The notes under the pieces are model-generated. The model was not told the DNA's origin and ran no database searches. It was given only the letters and a program-made list of their open reading frames with translations. From NCBI GenBank assembly GCA_964392085.1, contig CAYMOV010000034.1, positions 1-23,963 of the forward strand: a stretch of 23,963 nucleotides of DNA. The letters are read 5' to 3'. This DNA comes from CAYMOV01 sp964392085 (GTDB taxonomy: Bacteria > Oederibacteriota > Muellerivitia > Muellerivitales > Muellerivitaceae). Made by a program: the position numbers and the translations under genes. Below, one piece after another: positions 13,660 through 23,394 of the stretch. Position 1 is the first letter of the stretch, and the number at the start of each line of letters is the position of its first letter.

Positions 13660-13687
13660 TTTATAGGCACATTCGAAAAAAGTGCAA
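13660..13687 (-). promoter_or_regulatory. Candidate promoter of the three-gene block
   Basis: On the - strand: TTGCAC (13687-13682), 16-base spacer, TATAAA (13665-13660), only three bases from the stop codon of the PilZ-like gene. Transcription would begin near 13653, which would exclude the AGGTGG ribosome binding site (13660-13655) from the transcript. So either this promoter or that binding site is used with the TTG start, unless transcripts also come through from the PilZ-like gene. Confidence 0.4.
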
Positions 13688-13690
13688 TTG

Positions 13691-14125
13691 TTATCCCTTC
13701 GACTTCTCGATGGCGTCGGTCAACCTTTTCAAATCTGCTTGGTGGGCGGCGGCGAGCTTCAAACTGGCACTGAAAATGACTTCCTTCATCTCCTGGTCCA
13801 ACCGGATGGCGGCGATCTTGCCTAGGAACCGCAGGCGGGTTTTCCACTTGGGCACCACCACGGTCAATTCCAGCTCCTGGCCTTCCTTGAACGGCTCCTG
13901 ACTGCAAAACATCAACCCATCATCCACCAACTGGAGGGTCGTGACCGAGAACAGGGCGGCCATGGAACTGGCCAGGGCTCCGGAAACGCGGGTATGTGAG
14001 TAATCAGCGGTCTTGGCCATGGCCTCGTAATCGGCGGTCGTCATGACGTGGTATTCGAGGAGGATCGTGGCCTTTTGGCGGCCCGGGAGGCGCGATTCGA
14101 TCCAGCCCTTGCGCATGAAAAGCAT
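13691..14125 (-). CDS. PilZ-like domain protein
   Basis: 144 residues from the ATG at 14125, which has AAAGGA seven bases upstream; an ATG at 14161 is in frame but poorly supported. The middle, VDDGLMFCSQEPFKEGQELELTV, then a TRLRFLGKIAAI strand, follows the PilZ barrel pattern, and an N-terminal Arg-rich stretch (RLPGRQKATILLEY) could play the part of the cyclic-di-GMP-binding RxxxR, although that motif is not intact (no clear D/NxSxxG either). PilZ function is thus an inference and c-di-GMP binding doubtful. The C-terminal helix AAAHQADLKRLTDAIEKSKG is copied at 11174-11284. The gene marks the boundary between GC-rich flanking DNA and the lower-GC block. Confidence 0.6.
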   Translation of the reverse strand: MLFMRKGWIESRLPGRQKATILLEYHVMTTADYEAMAKTADYSHTRVSGALASSMAALFSVTTLQLVDDGLMFCSQEPFKEGQELELTVVVPKWKTRLRFLGKIAAIRLDQEMKEVIFSASLKLAAAHQADLKRLTDAIEKSKG

Positions 14126-14203
14126 GTAGGTGTCCTTTAGTGAAAAGGCTACAGCGAACACAATTTAACCACTATGGACACAAAGGTCACAATGGAAAGT
14201 GAT

Positions 14204-14228
14204 GGAAAAACCCAAAGAATGGGGGTTT
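14204..14228 (-). terminator. Terminator of the ABC transporter operon
   Basis: On the - strand AAACCC (14228-14223) pairs with GGGTTT (14213-14208) and runs into TTTTT. It lies 70 bases after the ATPase stop. The stem is short. Confidence 0.5.
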
Positions 14229-14297
14229 AGGGCTGTTTGAACATCGAGGTCATGTTGTCCATTGGGCCCATTGTGGTGAAAGACTTGCTGTTTATGG

Positions 14298-15749
<1,452 letters not shown>

Positions 15750-15756
15750 CGGGTCC

Positions 15757-17493
15757 TCACTTCGAAAGGGAATAACGCGACTCGGCCAAGGCGTAGCAGC
15801 GTTTCCAAACCAGGCGGTTGAACAGGATCACCAGCGTGGACATCCCCACCAGGGAACCCGCCAAAAGCGCGAACTGCGCCTTCTCGGCGGCCTGGCTCAC
15901 CATCGAGCCGAGCCCGTAGGCGGTCAGGATGGTGCCCTTGTACGAGACGTACTCCGACACGATGCTGGCGTTCCAGGCGCCGCCCGCCGCCGTGACCCAG
16001 CCCGTCACCAGGTAGGGGAACACCGCGGGGAAGTAGAGCGAGGTGCAGCGCTTCCAGAGCGAGAGGCGGTAGGTCACCGTGGCCTCTCGCAGGTCGGCCG
16101 GCACCGACGAGGCCCCGGCGATCACGTTGAACAGAATGTACCACTGGGTGCCCAACAACATCAGCACGATGCTGCCCCAGTCGAGGTTCACGCCGCAGGC
16201 GTGAAGGACCGCCACCGCCGCGGGGAAGAGCATGGGCGCCGGGAAGGACGCCGCGATCTGCACGATGGGCTGGAAGATCCGGGACAACCGCTGGTTGAGG
16301 CCGATGGCGAGCCCCGCGGGGAGCGCCCAGAGGGTGCCCAGGGCGATGGCCACCATGACCCTCGCGAGAGACGTGAAACCCGCCCCGCCGATGTTCAGCC
16401 ATTGGAGGAGCGTCACGTCCTTCAACAGGTGGATGAGCTGGAAGGTGCCGAAGGCCAGGGCCGCCAAGAGGACGACGAGCATCGCCATCCCGACCCAACC
16501 CGAGTTCTTCGCCGGCTCGTCCGGGGTTTCCCGCTGGGATTCCGCCAGGGGTTTCGTGAGGCGCGTGACCACCCGGCCGAGGAACGCCGAGATCGACTGC
16601 GCCACCTGGGACCGGTTGAGGAAGTCCAGGAGCGCGGACCGGTCGATCTCGACGGCGCCGCCCTCCTCCACGCGGAACTTGCGGGACCAGACCGCCAGGG
16701 GGCGCCAGAGCATCTGGTTGAGCGCGATGATCATCAGGGTCATGGCCAGGATGGCCCACAGCATGGCGACGGTGTCGCCCTTGGCCACGGCCTCGGTCAT
16801 GTACGACCCGAGGCCCGGCAGGCGGAAGTCCCGGTCGCCCAGGACGAACGACTCGCTCACCATCAGGAAGAACCAGCCGCCCGCCATGCTCATCATGCTG
16901 TTCCACACCAGGCCGATGGCCGCGAAGGGAAGCTCGATGTCCCGCAGGCGGTGCCAGGGGTTGAACCGGTACACCGCGCCCACCTCGCCCAGGTCGTGGG
17001 GCACGCTCTTGAGGGAGTGGTAGAAGCTGAAGGTCATGTTCCAGGCCTGGCCCGTGAAGATCATCAGGATCGCCGCCAGCTCGAGCCCCAGGTTCGACCG
17101 GGGGAAGATCGCGACCAGCCCCAGCACCAGCCCGGGCATGAAGCCCAACACCGGGATGCTCTGGAGGATGTCCAGCAGGGGCAACAGGATCTTCTCGGCC
17201 CGGGTGTCCTTGGCGGCCCAATAGCCGTACACCAGGGTGAAGGTCAGGGAACAGCCGTAGGCCAAAAGGCCACGGGCCAGGGAGTAGAGGGTGTAGCGGG
17301 GGAGGGACCAGGGCGACAGGTCGATCTCGGTGACGGTCCTCAGGGGGCTGAGCATCTGGCGTTCCATCGTGAGGAAGCCCAAGACCAGGCCGGCCAGGCC
17401 CGCCACCACCAGGAGGTCGAACAGGACGTTTCGCCGCCGGGGCAGGAGCCCGGAAAGCGTTTCACCCCAGGATTTTGGATCGAGTTTGAGCAT
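15757..17493 (-). CDS. ABC importer permease, two permease domains fused
   Basis: 578 residues; an inner-membrane protein carrying two binding-protein-dependent permease domains in one chain. Half 1 (about 20-265) has the cytoplasmic EAA loop EVGAVYRFNPWHRLRDIELP; half 2 (about 345-575) repeats it as EATVTYRLSLWKRCTSLYFP. A charged linker without membrane segments lies between (about 266-343). Each half has five to six hydrophobic spans. A single fused permease plus one ATPase (as a homodimer) makes a full translocator. The family goes with nitrate/sulfonate-like importers. The ribosome binding site is not obvious. It is transcribed away from the GT-C-like gene at 17708. Confidence 0.9.
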   Translation of the reverse strand: MLKLDPKSWGETLSGLLPRRRNVLFDLLVVAGLAGLVLGFLTMERQMLSPLRTVTEIDLSPWSLPRYTLYSLARGLLAYGCSLTFTLVYGYWAAKDTRAEKILLPLLDILQSIPVLGFMPGLVLGLVAIFPRSNLGLELAAILMIFTGQAWNMTFSFYHSLKSVPHDLGEVGAVYRFNPWHRLRDIELPFAAIGLVWNSMMSMAGGWFFLMVSESFVLGDRDFRLPGLGSYMTEAVAKGDTVAMLWAILAMTLMIIALNQMLWRPLAVWSRKFRVEEGGAVEIDRSALLDFLNRSQVAQSISAFLGRVVTRLTKPLAESQRETPDEPAKNSGWVGMAMLVVLLAALAFGTFQLIHLLKDVTLLQWLNIGGAGFTSLARVMVAIALGTLWALPAGLAIGLNQRLSRIFQPIVQIAASFPAPMLFPAAVAVLHACGVNLDWGSIVLMLLGTQWYILFNVIAGASSVPADLREATVTYRLSLWKRCTSLYFPAVFPYLVTGWVTAAGGAWNASIVSEYVSYKGTILTAYGLGSMVSQAAEKAQFALLAGSLVGMSTLVILFNRLVWKRCYALAESRYSLSK

Positions 17494-17564
17494 TTGAAGG
17501 GCATCCTACACCGGACCCCCAGTTTTTCGAACGTGAAATCCGAGTACCCATTCCCCTTATAAAA

Positions 17565-17638
17565 CCCCAGGACCGCTGGTCCTGGGGCAGGGATGAATGG
17601 GTTACCCTCATGTCAAACCGCAGGCTTTGCCCGCGGTT
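17565..17638. promoter_or_regulatory. Two hairpins in the divergent promoter region
   Basis: Hairpin 1: perfect 10-bp stem CCCCAGGACC (17565-17574) / GGTCCTGGGG (17578-17587), followed by TTTT on the - strand, so it looks like a terminator placed in the leader of the permease operon. Hairpin 2: AACCGC (17616-17621) / GCGGTT (17633-17638) with an inner GGC/GCC pair. A TTGACA -35-like hexamer is on the - strand at 17616-17611 without a clear -10. Attenuation of the transporter operon or a boundary between divergent genes are both possible. Confidence 0.45.
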
Positions 17639-17695
17639 CCAGATTCAAGGGGATGAGGGAAACGTTCCACCGGGACTCCTCCCGGCCCCTTGGGT

Positions 17696-17710
17696 TACAA
17701 TGACGCCATG
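17696..17710 (+). promoter_or_regulatory. Leaderless-type -10 element before the GT-C-like gene
   Basis: TACAAT (17696-17701), six bases, then ATG (17708). This is the TANNNT-N6-ATG layout of leaderless transcripts, and no ribosome binding site precedes the ATG. The -35 region (near 17673) is poor. Confidence 0.45.
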
Positions 17711-19498
17711 CCCGGGAAGTCCACCACCCTCACCACGCTCCTGACGGCCTACGCCCTCACGTTGGCGGCCTTGGTCTTCGACCTGTCGCACCTGCCGATC
17801 AACCACACCTACGACGGCATGGTGTTCGCCTCCTATGTGGAGTCCCCCGACACCTCGGCTTGGGACCTCTTCCACCCCCATCACCTCCTTTATAACCCCC
17901 TCGGCCGGGCCCTCTACCTCTGGGGCCAGGCCCACGGCGCGGAATGGGACGGGCTGTCCACCCTCCAGTTCCTGGACGTGACCGTGGGGGTCCTGGGCCT
18001 GCTCCTCGTCTTCCTATTAGTACGCCGGACCACCGGGGACCTGCTCTGCGGCCTCTTTACCGCCCTGGGCCTGGGGTTGACCTACAGTTATTGGTATTTC
18101 TCCACGACCCCCGCGGTGCGCATCCTGGCCACCGTGACCCCCCTGTTCGCCTGGTGGGTCTTCGCCTCGTTCCGCCGAACCGGAATCCTCCGGGGGGCCG
18201 CCACGGGGGCGGCCCACACCCTGGCGGTGCTGGGCCACCAGACCAACCTGCTCCTGGCCCCCGCCTTCCTGGCCGGGATCTGGGCCGGGGAGGGGCCCTG
18301 GCGGCCCAAGGCGCGGGCCTCCCTGGCCTACCTCGTTTGCCTCACGGCGGGCACCCTGGGGGTCTACGGGTTCGTGGGCCGCTTCGTGGTGTCCCGGGTC
18401 ACCTTCGAGAAGTGGGTCTGGTGGATCACGGCGTACTTCCACGTCGGTAAATGGGGCGGCAACCTGGGCGCCAGCGGGGTGGAGCAGGCCCAGACCGGTT
18501 GGACCCTGGCCTTTTTGGGCAACGCGGTCAAGCACGACAGCCTCTCGGGGGCCCTCACCTACGGCGCGGCGCGCTCACTCCTCATCTCCGTCCTGCTGGT
18601 GCTGGCGTTCCTCGGCTTGTTCAGCCTGCGCACCCTCTGGCGCGAGAAGCGCGAGGTGCTGGTGGTGGCCCTGCTCTGGCTCGCCGCCTTCCTGCCCTTC
18701 TTCCTCTGGTGGGAACCCTGGAACATCGAGTTCTGGGTCTCCTCCACCGTGCCCTTTTGGGTGATCCTCGGCACCATCCTGGCGCACCACGTTCGGGTGG
18801 AGGGCGAGGCGGGGCCCGTGGGTCACATGACCTTCGGCCCGGCGCGCCGGTGGCTCCTGCTCACCCTGGCCTTCGGCGCCGTGGGCCTCATGGGGTCCTA
18901 CAACTACGAGAGCAAGATCAAGGCGAGCCCCGAGACCTTCGCGTACAAGAACCTGCTGGCCGCCCTTCAGTCCAAGGTGCGGACCGACGACCTGGTGGTG
19001 GTGACCGGCACCAACACCATCCCCCTCTACTTCGACCGGTTCCAGAAGCGCCGCTACCTCAACCTGCTCGTGTTCCTCAAGCGGGAGAAGCGGGCCGAGG
19101 AGCGCCGCGCCGAGAGGGAAGCCGCGTCGACGCCGGCCCCGGCGGGCCGCCGCGGCAAGAAGGCGAAGCAAAAACCGCCGGACCCGTTCGACGGCCTCGA
19201 CGCCGAGTTCAAGGCCGTTTGGAAACACCACCGGCGGGTCTACGTGCTCAACGAGGTGTCCGATCCCCATAGCCCCTGGGCGCCGCAGGTGGAGCGCATC
19301 GCGGGTTTGAAGCCGGGCGCCCTGGACAAGTTCATCTCGAAATACCCCGCGAAGGAACTGACCTACCGGGGCCGGTCCTACGGCCTGCGCCTGACGGCCC
19401 CTGCCGCGGCCCCGGCGCCGAAACCAGTCCCGGCGAGCGCGGCGGATGCGGCCCCCGCGTCGCCCGACATGCCCGCCCCGGTTCCGGCGGCCCCATGA
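17708..19498 (+). CDS. Polytopic membrane protein, GT-C glycosyltransferase-like
   Basis: 596 residues from the ATG at 17708 (a TTG at 17690 is in frame). Many hydrophobic spans: about 5-26, 86-106, then a series to about 385. The first outer loop holds an acidic YDGM (35-38) and an aromatic/His motif FHPHHLLYNP (55-64), the position where GT-C lipid-sugar transferases keep their metal/substrate acidic residues. Residues about 390-565 are a soluble domain with a Lys/Arg/Ala-rich insert (RAEERRAEREAAS; GRRGKKAKQK), and the tail from about 565 is Ala/Pro-rich. It probably moves a sugar from a lipid carrier outside the inner membrane, but I cannot name a family with confidence. The stop overlaps the start of the next gene (ATGA), so the two are translationally coupled. 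Confidence 0.6.
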   Translation: MPGKSTTLTTLLTAYALTLAALVFDLSHLPINHTYDGMVFASYVESPDTSAWDLFHPHHLLYNPLGRALYLWGQAHGAEWDGLSTLQFLDVTVGVLGLLLVFLLVRRTTGDLLCGLFTALGLGLTYSYWYFSTTPAVRILATVTPLFAWWVFASFRRTGILRGAATGAAHTLAVLGHQTNLLLAPAFLAGIWAGEGPWRPKARASLAYLVCLTAGTLGVYGFVGRFVVSRVTFEKWVWWITAYFHVGKWGGNLGASGVEQAQTGWTLAFLGNAVKHDSLSGALTYGAARSLLISVLLVLAFLGLFSLRTLWREKREVLVVALLWLAAFLPFFLWWEPWNIEFWVSSTVPFWVILGTILAHHVRVEGEAGPVGHMTFGPARRWLLLTLAFGAVGLMGSYNYESKIKASPETFAYKNLLAALQSKVRTDDLVVVTGTNTIPLYFDRFQKRRYLNLLVFLKREKRAEERRAEREAASTPAPAGRRGKKAKQKPPDPFDGLDAEFKAVWKHHRRVYVLNEVSDPHSPWAPQVERIAGLKPGALDKFISKYPAKELTYRGRSYGLRLTAPAAAPAPKPVPASAADAAPASPDMPAPVPAAP

Positions 19499-22400
19499 CC
19501 CCGAGATCCCACGGCTCCCTTCCGCGACTCCTTCCGGCCTTTGTCCTGGCTTTGTGGCTCGCCTCGCCCACGGCGGCCCAAACCCCCGTCCTGACGCGCG
19601 AGGCGGAAGCCGGCCCCTCGCCGGTGGGGACGGCCGAAACGGCGGCCACGCCCGGGCCGACGGCGGTGTTGACGCCTTCCGCCGACGCCACGCCCGCCCC
19701 CTCGTCCCCATCCCCGGCCGCTTCCCCCGAACCGAAGGAAGCGTCGCCGACGGTTTCGGCCGCGTCGGACCCGGGCTTTGACGCCCGGCCCTGGTTGAAG
19801 GACCTCTATCAATGGAAGGAAGAGCGTCCTTGGGGAGCGCTGGACCCGGCCCAATCCGGGGCCTACGGCATCGGCAACGGCCGCGCCTTCGCCCTGCTGG
19901 GCATCACCGCCCCGATCTGGACCTGGACCAACCTCTACGGGAACACCTACCAGGAACCCAGCCTCGGGTCCCTCAAGATGGTCCTCCGCCAAAAGGGGGA
20001 GGACCTGTCGTTCGACCGCCAATGCATCGGCTGGGTGCGGCGCTCCGGCGCCGTGGAGGTGGAGGCGACCGGCGGCCCCCTCCAGGTCACCACCGTGGAC
20101 TTCGCCCCGGCGGGATCGCCGAACGGGGAAGGCGGCAACGCGGCCCCGGGGCTCGGATGGGACAACCCGGCCGCCTTGGTCCGCATCGTGCGGGTGCGCA
20201 ACACCTCGGGGGAACCCCAGTCCGGCCTCGAGGTGGCCTTCAAGCTGGTGGAGGCCTGGAACGTCAAGTCGCGCAACCAAAACAGCCGCACGGTCTACCG
20301 CTTCACCCAGGAAGCCAAGCGCGTCAAGCCGCGCACCTTCTGGGCCCTGGGGACGTTGGACGGCAAGGGCCGCCCCTCGGACCGGGGCGTGGTGGCGCGT
20401 TTGGGCACCCTGGCGCCCGGCGCCGAGGCCGTGGTGTCCGTGGCCCTGGCCTCCGAGGAAAGCGACGTGGACCTGGACCGGGCCTGGATCGCCCTGGAGG
20501 ACGCGGGTTCCTGGAAACTGCTGGACCGCACCCGCGACTTCTGGGCCCATTGGCACGGGCAGGGCGTGGGGTTCTCCGGCGACCCCAAGACCTGCGACCT
20601 GTTCGAGATCGAGTCCCAGATCTTCAAGGTCCAAGAGGCCGCCAGCGGGGGATTCTCGCCGCTCATCGGCTATTCCTACACCTGGATCCGCGACAACAAC
20701 GGGCCCATCCGCTGGTTCCTCAAGACCGGCCATTGGGCCGAGGCCAAGGCCGCCATCGACTTCTTCCACGACGTGGCGTCCTCCATGGGCGCCCTGCCCA
20801 ACAGCATCCGGGTGGACTACAGGATCCAGAGGCGCGTCGGGGACCTGGCGGGCATCTCGGTGGAGCACGCGGAGACGCCGAACTGGATCATCCTCCAGCA
20901 TTGGTGGCAGTACCTCTCCGTCGGGGACCTCGCGCCGATCCGCGACCGCTGGGCGTACCTCAAGCGCTGCCTGACCGGGCAGGTGCAGCGCGACCGGAAG
21001 TTCATGTTCCACCGCGACGAGACCTACCTCTGGTGCCTCATGAGCCGGATCTTCGATTCCATCGGCACCCCGAACGACTTCCTCACGACCTACGGCTGGG
21101 CCGTGGACTCGAGCTTCGACTACGTGGCGGCCGCCGACCGGATGGCGTTCCTCGCCAAGCGCATGGGCCGGACCCAGGAGGCCGACCGGATCCAGGGCTG
21201 GTCCGACGGCGCGCGGCGCGCCGCCGAGGACGGGTTCTGGGACGAAGCGCACGGGTTCTGGGCGCCCGCGCAGTCCTTCCTGGGTCCCCGGTATCCCCAA
21301 CCCTACGCCAACATCCTGTTGAACCCCTTCTGGTGCGGCTACTCCCGGACCGACCTGGACCCCCTGGGCCCCAACCCCGAGTCGTCGGCCAAGGCCGTGC
21401 GCGCCCTGGCGGCCGGCTACAAGTACCTGGGCCGGAGCGACGGCTTCTGGAAGACCACCCCCGAGGTGGATTTCTTCGTGGGCATGAACCCGGGCCAACT
21501 GCTGGTGGACCTGCTCCAGGCCCGGTCGCCCTGGGCCGACAAGGCGTACCAGGCCGTCTGGAAGTCCGCCACGCCCTCGGGCGAGTTCGCCGAGATGTAC
21601 GACGGCCGGTATAGGCCCTGGAACCCCCCGGCCTGGGGCGTCGGCACCAGCGGCCGCATCCGGCCCTGGGAAGGCGGCCTCAACACCGAGTCGATCTTCG
21701 ATTACCTCCTGGGCTTCCAGCCCTTCGCGGCGGGGGGTCGGGCCGCCTTGTCGCCCCACCTTCCCGAGGGCCAGGACTTCCTGCAGGCCGAGGGGCTCCC
21801 CGTGGGGGACTCACGCCTCGACGCGAGGGTGGAGAGGCGCGGGCCCAAGGGTTACGCCGTGAAGTTGACCCTCACCTCGGGGTCGCGGCTCCGGGTGGAC
21901 CTGGACCTTTGGGGAACCCGCCGCCTGATCCAGGGCGTCCAGGCGCCGGGGGACGCGAAGTGGGTGAGGCGGCCCGAGGAGGAGGGCGGGCGCCGCGCGC
22001 TCGTGACGCTGGACCTCCAGCCGGGCGGTCCCCCGCAGGAAGTGACCTGGACCGAGGACGGGTCCCTGCCGGGTTCCGACTTGAAGCCCCCGGCCCCGAC
22101 GCAGTGGGATGCCCCGGCCATGCCCGTGACGGACGCCGACGTGGCGCTGTTCACCTCGCCCTCGGCGGTGTTGGCCGCCCTGAAGCCGCTCGCGCCGCCC
22201 CAGTTCCCCGACGGCGCCTGGACCGAGGTGAAGGCGATGCAGCGGCTCGGGTTCCAGGTGTCCTTCCTCGACGTGGACCTGCCGATCCGGGCCGCCGACG
22301 TGGCCGCGGCGCTCCTCGACCCCCAGGGCAAGCCCCGGTCGCGGTTGGCGGTGTTCGGCCGGGGCGCCTTCACGCCGGGCAAGCACGATTTCAAGAGCGA

Positions 22401-23322
22401 GTCGTTCTGGAACGACCCGGTGATCGGGCGCTCCGTGCAGTCCTACCTGGAGGCCGGCGGCGCGTTGGTGATCGGCGCCGAGATCGGGGCGAAGGGCCGG
22501 GTGCCCGATTGGATGGGGAAACTGACGGGAGGTTGGGACACCCTGGACGCGGGCGGAAAGGTGACGGCCGCCGGGTTGGAGGGCGGGGGATTGGACGTGA
22601 AGCCCACGGACGAGCTGGACGTGGCCAACCCCGGATCCGAGAAGGAACACGGGGTCGAGGTGACGAAGCCCCTCTGGTCGGACCGCCAGGCCCTGGTGGA
22701 GGAGCCCGCGGGGAAGACCCCCCAGTCGGACGACGGCCGGGGATTCGCGGGGGACTACCGCTTCGGGATGAAAACCGAACCGGGCGAGCGGCACCAATTG
22801 AGGGTGCGGGTCAACGCGGGCCGCAACCTCAAGGGCCTCACCCTCTCCGTGAAACATGGCGGCCAATGGCTGCAGTTGGGGACGCGCACGCAGAACCTCC
22901 CGGGTCCCGCGAAGTGGCTGACCTTCTGGTTCGACGTGCCCGCGGCGGCCTGCGCCGGGACGAGGACGGAATTCCGGATCTCGGCGAAGGACGCGCCTGA
23001 GGTGAACCTCTACCACCTTTGGATGGTGCGCGTCCAGGCTAGGGTCGCCCAGCCCTTGGCCGGGCGGTTGGGGTACCCGGCGCGCCAGGGGCTCGGCGAG
23101 GTGGACCGGTCCCTGAGGCCCTTGGGCAAGGGATGGTCCATGCCGTTGGTGATGGTGCAGGCCCCCGAGACCGGGGCCTTGATTTTGCGCGCCGTGGGGA
23201 AGGGCCTGCTGGTGAAGACCGAACTGCCCCTGGACACCTGCCGAAACCTCTTTTTGACCCTCTTGTCGCAGGAAAAGGCCGATGCCCTGAGGAAAGCCCT
23301 GGAGGACGAAAGCGCCCGTTGA
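19495..23322 (+). CDS. Large secreted glycoside-hydrolase-like protein, (alpha/alpha)6 barrel plus C-terminal domains
   Basis: 1275 residues, starting in the ATGA overlap with the upstream gene. Residues 1-28 are a signal peptide (PAFVLALWLASPTAAQ). Residues about 29-95 are a Pro/Ala/Thr/Ser linker. Residues about 100-365 are a beta-sandwich; about 370-760 is a six-hairpin toroid of the GH15/GH65/GH94 type, recognised by GYSYTWIRDNNGPIRWFL (near 391-408), WAVDSSFDYVAAADRMAF, GEFAEMYDGRYRPWNPP and PWEGGLNTESIFDYLLGF. Catalytic acids are not fixed. Residues about 880-1000 look like a ThuA/glutamine-amidotransferase-like Rossmann domain (VALFTSPSAVLAAL, SYLEAGGALVIGAEIG). Residues about 1080-1180 form another beta-rich module. 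Probably acts on an extracellular or periplasmic glycan made or handled with its coupled GT-C-like partner. Confidence 0.75.
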   Translation: MTPRSHGSLPRLLPAFVLALWLASPTAAQTPVLTREAEAGPSPVGTAETAATPGPTAVLTPSADATPAPSSPSPAASPEPKEASPTVSAASDPGFDARPWLKDLYQWKEERPWGALDPAQSGAYGIGNGRAFALLGITAPIWTWTNLYGNTYQEPSLGSLKMVLRQKGEDLSFDRQCIGWVRRSGAVEVEATGGPLQVTTVDFAPAGSPNGEGGNAAPGLGWDNPAALVRIVRVRNTSGEPQSGLEVAFKLVEAWNVKSRNQNSRTVYRFTQEAKRVKPRTFWALGTLDGKGRPSDRGVVARLGTLAPGAEAVVSVALASEESDVDLDRAWIALEDAGSWKLLDRTRDFWAHWHGQGVGFSGDPKTCDLFEIESQIFKVQEAASGGFSPLIGYSYTWIRDNNGPIRWFLKTGHWAEAKAAIDFFHDVASSMGALPNSIRVDYRIQRRVGDLAGISVEHAETPNWIILQHWWQYLSVGDLAPIRDRWAYLKRCLTGQVQRDRKFMFHRDETYLWCLMSRIFDSIGTPNDFLTTYGWAVDSSFDYVAAADRMAFLAKRMGRTQEADRIQGWSDGARRAAEDGFWDEAHGFWAPAQSFLGPRYPQPYANILLNPFWCGYSRTDLDPLGPNPESSAKAVRALAAGYKYLGRSDGFWKTTPEVDFFVGMNPGQLLVDLLQARSPWADKAYQAVWKSATPSGEFAEMYDGRYRPWNPPAWGVGTSGRIRPWEGGLNTESIFDYLLGFQPFAAGGRAALSPHLPEGQDFLQAEGLPVGDSRLDARVERRGPKGYAVKLTLTSGSRLRVDLDLWGTRRLIQGVQAPGDAKWVRRPEEEGGRRALVTLDLQPGGPPQEVTWTEDGSLPGSDLKPPAPTQWDAPAMPVTDADVALFTSPSAVLAALKPLAPPQFPDGAWTEVKAMQRLGFQVSFLDVDLPIRAADVAAALLDPQGKPRSRLAVFGRGAFTPGKHDFKSESFWNDPVIGRSVQSYLEAGGALVIGAEIGAKGRVPDWMGKLTGGWDTLDAGGKVTAAGLEGGGLDVKPTDELDVANPGSEKEHGVEVTKPLWSDRQALVEEPAGKTPQSDDGRGFAGDYRFGMKTEPGERHQLRVRVNAGRNLKGLTLSVKHGGQWLQLGTRTQNLPGPAKWLTFWFDVPAAACAGTRTEFRISAKDAPEVNLYHLWMVRVQARVAQPLAGRLGYPARQGLGEVDRSLRPLGKGWSMPLVMVQAPETGALILRAVGKGLLVKTELPLDTCRNLFLTLLSQEKADALRKALEDESAR

Positions 23323-23394
23323 GGGGCGTCCGGAAGGCCGTGACGGGCCCCCGGGAGATATGGTAATTTCTGTGTGGGGAAAGGAAGCCGAACC

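Noticed and set aside
13647..13907. Open frame of 86 codons in another frame over the end of the PilZ-like gene, with a matching one at 11154-11402
   Set aside because: Their shared Arg-rich piece (VDRRHREV) only reflects the DNA duplication read in the wrong frame.
11174..14125. Integrase, transposase or tRNA attachment site for the three-gene block
   Set aside because: No recombinase gene and no tRNA-like cloverleaf is present; the only boundary sign is the copied PilZ-gene end.
19378..21759. Very long open frame on the - strand (793 codons) opposite the hydrolase gene
   Set aside because: Gly/Arg/Pro/Val-rich translation with no domain pattern; it is the antisense shadow of a GC-rich gene with strong third-position bias.
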